In this document: positions 7,623 through 15,749 of the stretch, piece after piece
How the letters are laid out: the number at the start of each line of letters is the position of its first letter
Numbering within the stretch: the stretch's first letter is position 1
NCBI RefSeq assembly: GCF_900187615.1
Contig: NZ_FYDO01000040.1
Span: 1-45,233 of the forward strand
DNA length: 45,233 nt
From: Pseudomonas sp. Irchel s3f7
GTDB taxonomy: Bacteria > Pseudomonadota > Gammaproteobacteria > Pseudomonadales > Pseudomonadaceae
Reading direction: 5' to 3'
Notes under the pieces: model-generated
What the model was told of the DNA's origin: nothing
The model's database searches: none
What the model saw: the letters and a program-made list of their open reading frames with translations, nothing else
Position numbers and translations under genes: made by a program

Positions 7623-10600
7623 GAACCTGGATGCCCAGTCGTTTAAAGGATTATTTGATACGGGTGATAGCGGGTTTATGCCTCAGCGCTTCAGCGTCCG
7701 CGGCACAGACCAGTGAGAACTACACGTTGCTCAGTCGTTCAAAGGCCGGGCATGTGGAAGTTCGACTGGATGAATCACAACTGCAATGGCTCAAACAGAA
7801 GCGTGAACTGAGCCTCGGAACATCCGCCCCGGATTATCCACCCTTTGACCTGACCACCAGCCGTCACGACTACGAAGGGTATACCGCTGATTACGCCGGC
7901 ATCCTGGGCAAGGTAACCGGATTGCCCATCAAGGTTCAGCGCTTCGAATCCCGAGGCGCGGCAATCGCGGCGCTCGAGAACGGCGAAGTGGATCTGCTCG
8001 GCACCGCCAATGGATTCGAAGCGGGCCATGCCGACATCGTCCTGTCCACGCCCTATGCCGTAGACCAACCCGTCCTGGTGACCCGCGAAGGCGAAACCCG
8101 GTCCCTGACCGAAGGTCTTGCGGGTCTGCGGTTGAGCATGGTGTACCACTACTTGCCGCTGTCGGAGGTCAAGGCCTTGTACCCCAAGGCAATTATCACG
8201 TCGTATCCTTCTTACCAGAATGCGATCAACGCCGTAGCCTTCGACCAGGCAGACGTTTTCCTGGGCGATACCATTTCAACCCATTACATGATCAACAAGG
8301 GCTACCTGAACAATATCCGCATGGCCAACTTCGGCAAACATGAAGCCCATGGGTTCAGCTTTGCCGTACGCAAGAATCAGCCGGAATTGCTCGGCATCAT
8401 CAACACGCTGATCGCGGCCATCCCCGCCAGCGAACGGGAAAACATCGCCAAACGCTGGAGCGCGGGCAGTGACATTCTCCTGACGGACCAAAAACTGCAA
8501 CTGACCGACCGTGAAGAGCGCTGGCTGACGCAACATCCAATCGTACGTGTAGTGGTCAATGAAGCCTTTGCTCCGCTGACGTTTTTTGACAGTGACGGCA
8601 AGTTTCGCGGCGTCACGGCGGACCTGCTCGAATTGATCCGGCTTCGCACCGGTTTGCGCTTTGATATCCGTCGCAGCCGAAGCGATGAAGAGATGATCGA
8701 ACAAATCAAAGACAACCAGGCCGATGTGATCGCCGCCCTGCTCCCCAGCACCCAACGCCAAACCACGCTTAACTTTACCCGCCCGTTTCTTGAGAACTCC
8801 TACGTCCTGTTAACCCGTAAAGCCGCCGGCAGCCCGACCAACCTTTCGCAACTGGGTGACAAGCGTCTGGCCATTGCTCGTGGCAATCCGCTCATGAGTT
8901 ACCTGCGCAAGGAGTTTCCCCGTATCAAACTGATCGAAACCCCGGACACGTTCAGTGCCGTGGAAATGCTGGCCGAGGGGCAGGCCGAAGGGGCGGTGAA
9001 CTCGCTGATCATTGCCAACTATTTCATCTCGTCACAACTGTTCGAACACACATTGCAGATCAGTACCACCATCGGCACCGAACAGGCTGCGTTTTCCCTC
9101 GCCACCGCGACGGACGCCAAGGAGCTGAACGCCATCCTCGAAAAGGCCCTGTTGAGCATCGCACCCGAAGAGCTGGGCATCATCAACAGCCGCTGGCGGG
9201 GTTATTCAGCCTCCTCGCAAAGCACCTCGCGCAACTATCACCGGCTGTTCTATCAGATTGTAATCGGTGCGGGTGTGTTGTTGCTGATTTCAGTTGCCTG
9301 GAATGACTACATGCGGCGCCAGATCAAACAGCGCAAAGCCGCCGAGCGCGCACTGAGCGACCAGTTCGAGTTCATGCGGTCGCTGGTCAATGGCACCCCT
9401 CACCCCATTTACGTACGCGATCGCCAGGGACTGCTGCAAAGCTGCAACGACAGCTACCTGCAAGCGTTCAGCGCCAAACGCGAAGACGTCATTGGAAAAA
9501 GCGTCATGCACGGCAACATCAGCAATGTGTTCGAAGCCCGGGAGTTTCAGGCCGACTACCAGTGTGTCGTTGCCGAAGGACGACCGTTGATTGTCGATCG
9601 CGAGCTGCACATCGGTGGCCGGCGGTTGACGATTTATCACTGGATACTTCCCTACCGGGATTCGCGCGGTGAAGTGCAAGGCATCATCGGAGGCTGGATC
9701 GATATCAGTGAGCGGCGACAACTGTTCGATGACCTACGGTGTGCAAAAGAGCGTGCCGATGACGCGAACCGCGCCAAAAGCACGTTTCTGGCAACGATGA
9801 GCCATGAAATACGTACGCCGATGAATGCAATCATCGGCATGCTCGAATTGACCCTCAAGCGCATAGACCAGCAGCACCCGGATCGCCCGGCCATCGATGT
9901 CGCGTACAACTCGGCGAAGGATTTGCTGGATCTGATCGGCGACATTCTCGACATCGCCCGGATTGAATCCGGGCACCTGAGCCTGAGCCCGGAGCGTGTC
10001 AATCCCGGGGAACTCGTGGCGTCGGTGGTGCGGATTTTCGAAGGTCTGGCTCGACAGAAGAAGCTTGAGCTTTCACTGGCGTTCCATCCGACCAGTCCGG
10101 CAGTCGATGTTCTGCTCGACCCTTTGCGCTTCAAGCAAGTGCTGTCGAACCTGATCAGTAATGCCATCAAGTTTACGGAGCAGGGCCAGGTCAAAGTGAT
10201 CGTCGAACTGCACGCCACTGCGAAGCCCGATCAGGTGCTGCTGCGTTTACATGTCCAAGACAGTGGCATCGGCATTACCGATCAGGATCAACAGCGCCTG
10301 TTCGAACCTTTCGCCCAGGCCGACAACGCCGCACAGTCTGCCAGGGGAGGTGCCGGGCTGGGCCTGGTGATCAGCCGAAATCTGTGCGAAATGATGGGCG
10401 GCACCCTGCAACTGAGCAGTCAGCCTGGCGTCGGAACCCAGGTCGAAGTATCGCTCCTGCTTGATTCACAGCCTATGCAGCATGTACCGCCAGTGGCCGA
10501 GGTAAAAATCAATGTCGCCAAAGCCCCGTTGAATGTATTGGTGGTCGATGATCACTCGGCCAATCGCTTGCTCATGTGCCAGCAGCTGGAGTTTCTCGGG

Positions 10601-11272
10601 CATCGGTACAGCGTCGCGATGGATGGCCGGGAAGGATTCGAGGTGTGGAACGGCGGGCCGTATGATCTGGTGATTGCCGATTGCAACATGCCTGTCATGA
10701 GCGGCTACGAGCTGGCCCGCGCCATTCGTCAGCATGAGCGCCAACACCGGCGTCCTCCCTGCACCATTCTTGGCTTCACCGCCAACGCCCAGCCCGAAGA
10801 AATACAACGCTGTAAACAAGCCGGAATGGATGACTGTCTGTTCAAGCCCCTCAGTCTGAATGCCTTGAGTCAATGGGTTGAGGGGGTTACACCGGGCATC
10901 GGCAAGCCGGCATTCAGTCTGCAGGGGTTACACCTGCTGACGGGAGGCAACCCGGCGCTGGACAGGCGCTTGCTGACCGAGCTGCTGGACAGCAATCGTC
11001 AGGACCTGCAAACACTGCGGTCACTCTCACCGCCCGGGGACACACAGGCATTGCTCGACATCGCCCACAAAATCAAAGGCGCAGCCCGCATCGTACAAGC
11101 CTCCCGCTTGATCGAAAGCTGCGAGGCGCTCGAAGCCGCCTGCCATGGGGCTTTCAATGATGAAGAAATAGCCAAATACAGAAAAACCCTTGAGCGCGCC
11201 ATGGTAGAGCTGGAGCACGTATTACAGCAGCAAATCAGCCAAAACGACGAAAGCAGAATGACTGAGCCTTAA
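7619..11272 (+). CDS. BvgS/EvgS-type unorthodox hybrid sensor kinase
   Basis: The 1217-residue inner-membrane kinase has a signal-like N-terminus (about 1-30). Two tandem periplasmic solute-binding domains of the SBP_bac_3 type follow (about 50-285 and 297-530). Next come one membrane helix (about 543-561), a PAS domain (about 580-695), HisKA with His729 in SHEIRTPMN, and HATPase with N and G boxes. A receiver with Asp1021 in IADCNMP and an HPt domain with His1150 in AHKIKG complete the protein. This is the full His-Asp-His relay delivering phosphate to the regulator encoded immediately upstream. The binding domains probably sense a small molecule; none can be named. The start is GTG 7619, overlapping the upstream stop (GTGA); ATG 7631 is an alternative that also keeps the signal peptide. 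All catalytic residues are present. Confidence 0.92.
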   Translation: MRTWMPSRLKDYLIRVIAGLCLSASASAAQTSENYTLLSRSKAGHVEVRLDESQLQWLKQKRELSLGTSAPDYPPFDLTTSRHDYEGYTADYAGILGKVTGLPIKVQRFESRGAAIAALENGEVDLLGTANGFEAGHADIVLSTPYAVDQPVLVTREGETRSLTEGLAGLRLSMVYHYLPLSEVKALYPKAIITSYPSYQNAINAVAFDQADVFLGDTISTHYMINKGYLNNIRMANFGKHEAHGFSFAVRKNQPELLGIINTLIAAIPASERENIAKRWSAGSDILLTDQKLQLTDREERWLTQHPIVRVVVNEAFAPLTFFDSDGKFRGVTADLLELIRLRTGLRFDIRRSRSDEEMIEQIKDNQADVIAALLPSTQRQTTLNFTRPFLENSYVLLTRKAAGSPTNLSQLGDKRLAIARGNPLMSYLRKEFPRIKLIETPDTFSAVEMLAEGQAEGAVNSLIIANYFISSQLFEHTLQISTTIGTEQAAFSLATATDAKELNAILEKALLSIAPEELGIINSRWRGYSASSQSTSRNYHRLFYQIVIGAGVLLLISVAWNDYMRRQIKQRKAAERALSDQFEFMRSLVNGTPHPIYVRDRQGLLQSCNDSYLQAFSAKREDVIGKSVMHGNISNVFEAREFQADYQCVVAEGRPLIVDRELHIGGRRLTIYHWILPYRDSRGEVQGIIGGWIDISERRQLFDDLRCAKERADDANRAKSTFLATMSHEIRTPMNAIIGMLELTLKRIDQQHPDRPAIDVAYNSAKDLLDLIGDILDIARIESGHLSLSPERVNPGELVASVVRIFEGLARQKKLELSLAFHPTSPAVDVLLDPLRFKQVLSNLISNAIKFTEQGQVKVIVELHATAKPDQVLLRLHVQDSGIGITDQDQQRLFEPFAQADNAAQSARGGAGLGLVISRNLCEMMGGTLQLSSQPGVGTQVEVSLLLDSQPMQHVPPVAEVKINVAKAPLNVLVVDDHSANRLLMCQQLEFLGHRYSVAMDGREGFEVWNGGPYDLVIADCNMPVMSGYELARAIRQHERQHRRPPCTILGFTANAQPEEIQRCKQAGMDDCLFKPLSLNALSQWVEGVTPGIGKPAFSLQGLHLLTGGNPALDRRLLTELLDSNRQDLQTLRSLSPPGDTQALLDIAHKIKGAARIVQASRLIESCEALEAACHGAFNDEEIAKYRKTLERAMVELEHVLQQQISQNDESRMTEP

Positions 11273-11320
11273 CTATGCTTGATCGCTGAGCAGTGCGTTA
11301 ACCCTCCTGGAGAGCCTGCA

Positions 11321-14266
11321 ATGCCTAGCCCACTGCACCCGGACCCACGCAGGTTTTCGCTGCACGTCCATATCAGCGTGATGTTCACCTTCCTGCTGTT
11401 GCTGACCGGGGTGGTGCTGGGCATCTTCAATTATCGGCAAACCACACAAATCATCCTTTCCAGCAGTGAAAAACTCTTCAATCGCATCGAGCAGGATGTC
11501 CGGCTGGACCTGCACGCCACTTATCAACCGATTCGTCAACTGCTGAGCCTGCTGGCGACCAACCCGGCGAGTCAGGCGCCTGACCTGGAACAACGCCTGG
11601 CGCTGCTCAAGCCGTTCAGCCAGTCCCTCAAGGACAATCCCGATCTGGCCTCGCTGTACCTGGGTTATGGCAATGGTGATTTCTTCATGGTTCGCCCGCT
11701 GCGCAACCAGCCTCTGAAAAACCTGCTCAAGGCCCCCACGACAGCGGACTATCAGGTGTGGAGCATCGAGCATGACAACAACGGTCAGCCCCGTTCGCAA
11801 TCGTTATTCTTCGATCAACATCTGACCTTGCTCAGCCGCCAGGACAACCCAGGCGACACTTACGATCCACGCAGCCGCGCCTGGTTTACCAACGCCAGCA
11901 GTGCCGAGAATCAAATTACCACCGAGCCTTATATCTTTTTCTCCACCCATGACATCGGCACGACGCTGGCCCGCCGCAGCGGCGATAACGCGGTCATAGG
12001 CGCTGACCTGACCCTGGCCGAACTCAGCGCAACCCTGGCCAAGCATGTCGTGACCCCCAACACTGAAATCGTGCTGTTCGATGCCGAGGGCAATGCCATC
12101 GCCTACCCCGACAGCCGCAAGCTGATCATCGCCGATCAGACCGCCCGTCTCGCCAAGGCTGCCGACCTGAGCCCCAGTCTTGGCGCCCTGCTCAAAAGCC
12201 CTCCCCAAGGCAATCGCCTGAACGCCGATGGCCGGCAATGGATCGTGGCCCGCAGCAGCATGCAGGAAGGCGGGCCCAATGGACTGCAATTGGCACTGCT
12301 GGTGCCCGAGGACGAGTTGCTCGTCGACGCCTACCGCATGCGCTGGCAAGGCACCCTGATTACGCTCGCAACGTTATTGTTGTGTTTGCCTTTGGGATGG
12401 CTGACATCAAGAGTTCTGGTCAAACCCCTACGGGCATTGGTGCAGGAAGCCGATGCGATTCGCAGTTTCGACTTCAATTTTCCGGCTTCCCGTCGCTCTC
12501 CGGTGCTCGAAGTGGACCAGCTCAGCGTGTCGATGGCGCGTATGAAAGACACGTTGGCCAGTTTCTTCCAGATCACTGACAGCCTGAGCGCTGAAACCCG
12601 TTTTGCACCGTTGCTGCAGCGGGTGCTGTTCGAAACCGTGAAAATCGGCCAGGCCCAGGCCGGGCTGATTTACCTGCGCGAAGGTGACGGGGATCGCATG
12701 GAACCCCAAGGGTTGGTACTCAATAACAGCGCCGAGGACTGGTCGTCTTTCGACATCGGAGGGCACTCGCTACAGGACTCACAAAGCCCTCAATGGATGC
12801 ACCAGTTGGCAACGGTCGACAATATCGTCAGCAGTCTCGGGTTCGAACAGGCGGGGGATTTGCAGAAGGTGATGCTCGCACTGGAATGTCCGCGGGTTCA
12901 CCTGATCGGTATCCGTCTGCACAATCGGCATAACGAAACCGTGGGTCTGCTGGTCTTTCTTTTGCCCGACAGCGGCAGCCAGAATGACCTGGAAAAACTC
13001 AAACCGGACCGCATCGCGTTTCTCCAGGCGGTGTCCGGCGCGGCCGCCGTCAGTATTGAAAGCCAGCGCCTGCAAGCCCGGCAGAAGCAGCTGCTGGATG
13101 CTTTCATTCAATTACTGGCCGGCGCGATCGACGCCAAAAGCCCCTACACGGGCGGTCATTGCCAGCGCGTGCCGGAACTGACGCTGATGCTCGCCCAAGC
13201 GGCAGCCGCCAGCCAGGCGCCGGCCTTCAAAAGCTATCAACCCACCGAAGATGATTGGGAAGCGCTGCACATCGCCGCCTGGCTGCACGATTGCGGCAAG
13301 GTCACCACGCCGGAATACGTTGTCGACAAGGCCACGAAACTGGAAACCCTGAACGACCGCATCCACGAAGTCCGCACCCGTTTCGAGGTGCTCAAACGCG
13401 ATGTCTGGATCAAGTATTGGCAAGCCATTGCCCAGGGAAACGATGAACAGCAGCTAGCGCAGCAGCGCGATGCCGACCTGGCCGGACTGGATGATGATTT
13501 CACCTTCGTCGCCCGCTGCAATCTCGGTGGCGAGGCCATGGCCGAAGCGGACTTGCAGCGCTTGCGCACGTTGGCCCAACGGACCTGGCGTCGAACCCTG
13601 GATGACCGGCTAGGTGTGTCCTGGGAAGAAAACCGGCGCCAGGCCCGAACACCCGCGCCCTCCCTGCCCGTCGATGAACCGTTGCTGGCGGACAAACCTG
13701 AACACCTGTTCGAGCGCGCTGACAGCGAACGAATCCCGGACGATAACCCCTGGGGGTTCAAACTCGATGTACCGACCTACAAATACAATCGGGGCGAGCT
13801 GTATAACCTGAGCATTGTCCGGGGCACGCTGACGAGCGAGGAGCGTTACATCATCAATCACCACATGGTGCAGACGATTCTGATGCTCAACCACCTGCCC
13901 TTCCCCGGTCACCTGCGCACCGTCGCGGAACTGGCTGGCGGTCACCATGAAAAAATGGACGGCACCGGTTATCCAAAACGCCTGAAGCGCGAAGACATGA
14001 GCCTGCCGGCACGGATGATGGCGATTGCCGATATTTTCGAGGCGCTGACCGCCGCCGATCGTCCCTACAAGAAAGCCAAGACCTTGAGCGAAGCGCTGGG
14101 GATCATGGCCTTCATGTGCCGTGATGCTCACATCGATCCCGAACTGTTCGGGCTGTTCATCGACGCACACATCTATTTGCAGTACGCCCAGCGCTTTCTC
14201 GATCCCCAGCAAATCGATACCGTGGACACGGCAGGCTTGCTGGCCAAGGCTGGTTTGACCGGTTGA
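11321..14266 (+). CDS. Cache-HAMP-GAF HD-GYP phosphodiesterase with large insertion
   Basis: The 981-residue membrane protein has a first helix at about 15-37 and a periplasmic Cache-like region to about 340. A second helix (about 345-365) and a HAMP-like linker precede a GAF domain (about 415-590) and an HD-GYP domain (about 600-965). HD-GYP enzymes hydrolyse c-di-GMP. The HD pair is His656-Asp657 in HDCGK. HHEKMDGTGYP has the GYP triad at 883-885, so the catalytic set looks intact. The HD-to-GYP distance is about 228 residues, roughly three to four times the usual, because of an acidic insert. The ATG at 11321 has GGAGAG eight bases upstream. It follows the hybrid kinase by 48 bases and is probably in the same operon. 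Its stop directly abuts the stop of the convergent msrC gene. Confidence 0.88.
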   Translation: MPSPLHPDPRRFSLHVHISVMFTFLLLLTGVVLGIFNYRQTTQIILSSSEKLFNRIEQDVRLDLHATYQPIRQLLSLLATNPASQAPDLEQRLALLKPFSQSLKDNPDLASLYLGYGNGDFFMVRPLRNQPLKNLLKAPTTADYQVWSIEHDNNGQPRSQSLFFDQHLTLLSRQDNPGDTYDPRSRAWFTNASSAENQITTEPYIFFSTHDIGTTLARRSGDNAVIGADLTLAELSATLAKHVVTPNTEIVLFDAEGNAIAYPDSRKLIIADQTARLAKAADLSPSLGALLKSPPQGNRLNADGRQWIVARSSMQEGGPNGLQLALLVPEDELLVDAYRMRWQGTLITLATLLLCLPLGWLTSRVLVKPLRALVQEADAIRSFDFNFPASRRSPVLEVDQLSVSMARMKDTLASFFQITDSLSAETRFAPLLQRVLFETVKIGQAQAGLIYLREGDGDRMEPQGLVLNNSAEDWSSFDIGGHSLQDSQSPQWMHQLATVDNIVSSLGFEQAGDLQKVMLALECPRVHLIGIRLHNRHNETVGLLVFLLPDSGSQNDLEKLKPDRIAFLQAVSGAAAVSIESQRLQARQKQLLDAFIQLLAGAIDAKSPYTGGHCQRVPELTLMLAQAAAASQAPAFKSYQPTEDDWEALHIAAWLHDCGKVTTPEYVVDKATKLETLNDRIHEVRTRFEVLKRDVWIKYWQAIAQGNDEQQLAQQRDADLAGLDDDFTFVARCNLGGEAMAEADLQRLRTLAQRTWRRTLDDRLGVSWEENRRQARTPAPSLPVDEPLLADKPEHLFERADSERIPDDNPWGFKLDVPTYKYNRGELYNLSIVRGTLTSEERYIINHHMVQTILMLNHLPFPGHLRTVAELAGGHHEKMDGTGYPKRLKREDMSLPARMMAIADIFEALTAADRPYKKAKTLSEALGIMAFMCRDAHIDPELFGLFIDAHIYLQYAQRFLDPQQIDTVDTAGLLAKAGLTG

Positions 14267-14749
14267 TCAGCAGTCGGTGAGGCGCAGGAAAATCGCTGCC
14301 AAGTGTTCGATGCCTGCCTGATCCTGCGCAGTGAAGCGCGCCAGTTTCGGGCTATCGAGGTCAAGCACGCCGATCAATCGGCCGTCCTTGACCAGCGGCA
14401 CAACCAGCTCACTGTTCGATGCACTGTCGCAGGCGATGTGCCCGGGAAACGCGTGCACGTCTTCCACCAGCTGGGTTTGCAAGGTCGCCGCTGCCGCCCC
14501 GCACACACCACGGCCGAACGGAATTCGCACGCAGGCGATCTGCCCCTGGAATGGACCAAGCACCAGTTCTTCGTTGCGATTGAGATAGAAGCCGGCCCAG
14601 TTCAGGTCATCGAGCTGATTGAACAGAAACGCCGAGAACTGCGCGGCATTGGCGATGAAGTCCCGCTCGTCCGCCAGCAATGACTCCAGTTGCGCATGCA
14701 ACATGCCGTAACCCTCAAGGCCCTGGCCGCTCTTTTGTAAATCGATCAT
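14267..14749 (-). CDS. msrC: Free methionine-R-sulfoxide reductase (GAF domain)
   Basis: This 160-residue cytoplasmic GAF-domain enzyme reduces free L-methionine-R-sulfoxide with thioredoxin as electron donor. Three cysteines, Cys73, Cys83 and Cys107, have the same 10- and 24-residue spacing as the catalytic/resolving cysteines of E. coli fRMsr. They lie in the conserved ACVRIPFGRGVCG and GHIACDS stretches. I chose the ATG at 14749 because it overlaps the stop of the upstream ATPase gene by four bases and gives family length; a longer open frame to 14968 lies inside that ATPase gene. It adds to other methionine-repair and peroxide genes in this window. Confidence 0.9.
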   Translation of the reverse strand: MIDLQKSGQGLEGYGMLHAQLESLLADERDFIANAAQFSAFLFNQLDDLNWAGFYLNRNEELVLGPFQGQIACVRIPFGRGVCGAAAATLQTQLVEDVHAFPGHIACDSASNSELVVPLVKDGRLIGVLDLDSPKLARFTAQDQAGIEHLAAIFLRLTDC

Positions 14750-15636
14750 GCCTTGTGCTCCAACAACTTCAGCCCGACCCAATAACGGGCAAATTGATAC
14801 GCGCAACGTCCATTGCGGTTGCCGCGGCCAGTGGCCCAACGCACGGCCAGGATGTCCAGTTCTTCGGTGCGCTGCCACGCCAGGCCCGACTTGTCGGCCA
14901 ACTGACCGATCCAGTGCTCGACGACGTTGAGAAAGTGGTCCTGGGTAAACGGGTAGAACGACAACCACAATCCAAACCGGTCCGACAGCGCGATCTTGTC
15001 TTCCACCGCCTCGCTGGGATGCAGTTCACCGTCGACGCGTTTCCAGTTTTCGTTATCGCTTTCCTTTTCCGGCACCAGGTGGCGACGGTTGGACGTGGCG
15101 TACAACAGCACGTTATCCGGTGCCTGTTCCAGCGAGCCATCGAGTACACTTTTCAGCACCCGGTAGTCACCCTCGCCTGACTCGAACGACAGGTCATCGC
15201 AAAACAGCACGAAACGCTGGGGCAATTTGGCGATCTGTTCGACCACACGAGGCAGATCCGCCAGGTGATCGCGCTCGATCTCGATCAAACGCAGACCGGC
15301 GTTGGCGTGCTCGGCCAGCAAGGCACGCACCAGCGATGATTTACCGGTACCACGCGAGCCCCACAGCAATGCGTGGTTGGCGGGCATGCCATCCAGGAAT
15401 TGTTGGGTATTTCGGCCCAGCTGTTCGACTTGCCAATCGACGCCGATCAGGTCGGACAGACGCATGTCGAGACTGACTTCCAACGGTAACAAAAAGCCGC
15501 TGCGCCCCTCTCGTTGCCAGCGCGCGGCCAGACATTGAGTCCAGTCAATGGCTGACCGGGGGGCCGGCAACAACGGTTCGATACGGGCCAGAACGGCATC
15601 GGCACGTTCAAGAAAAGCATTCAATCGGGAATCCAC
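14746..15636 (-). CDS. DUF815-family AAA-type ATPase
   Basis: The 296-residue protein has Walker A GSRGTGKSS (about residues 93-101), Walker B FVLFCDDLSFE (about 142-152) and a sensor-like ATSNRRHL motif (about 180-187). These are typical of the conserved DUF815 ATP-binding family. It is cytoplasmic with no membrane segment. Its client or reaction is not known. The ATG at 15636 is at the expected N-terminus. It overlaps msrC by ATGA, so the two are translationally coupled. It is divergent from sagS, with about 110 bases between starts. Confidence 0.85.
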   Translation of the reverse strand: MDSRLNAFLERADAVLARIEPLLPAPRSAIDWTQCLAARWQREGRSGFLLPLEVSLDMRLSDLIGVDWQVEQLGRNTQQFLDGMPANHALLWGSRGTGKSSLVRALLAEHANAGLRLIEIERDHLADLPRVVEQIAKLPQRFVLFCDDLSFESGEGDYRVLKSVLDGSLEQAPDNVLLYATSNRRHLVPEKESDNENWKRVDGELHPSEAVEDKIALSDRFGLWLSFYPFTQDHFLNVVEHWIGQLADKSGLAWQRTEELDILAVRWATGRGNRNGRCAYQFARYWVGLKLLEHKA

Positions 15637-15749
15637 GACTTCTCCTCGGGCACGTTCACAGTAATGATGGCAATAGAACGACGAAAAACAGCGTCCGGTG
15701 AGCGACTTACCCGGTTGTATCAGGCACGCAAGAACATCGGTCGCCAGGC

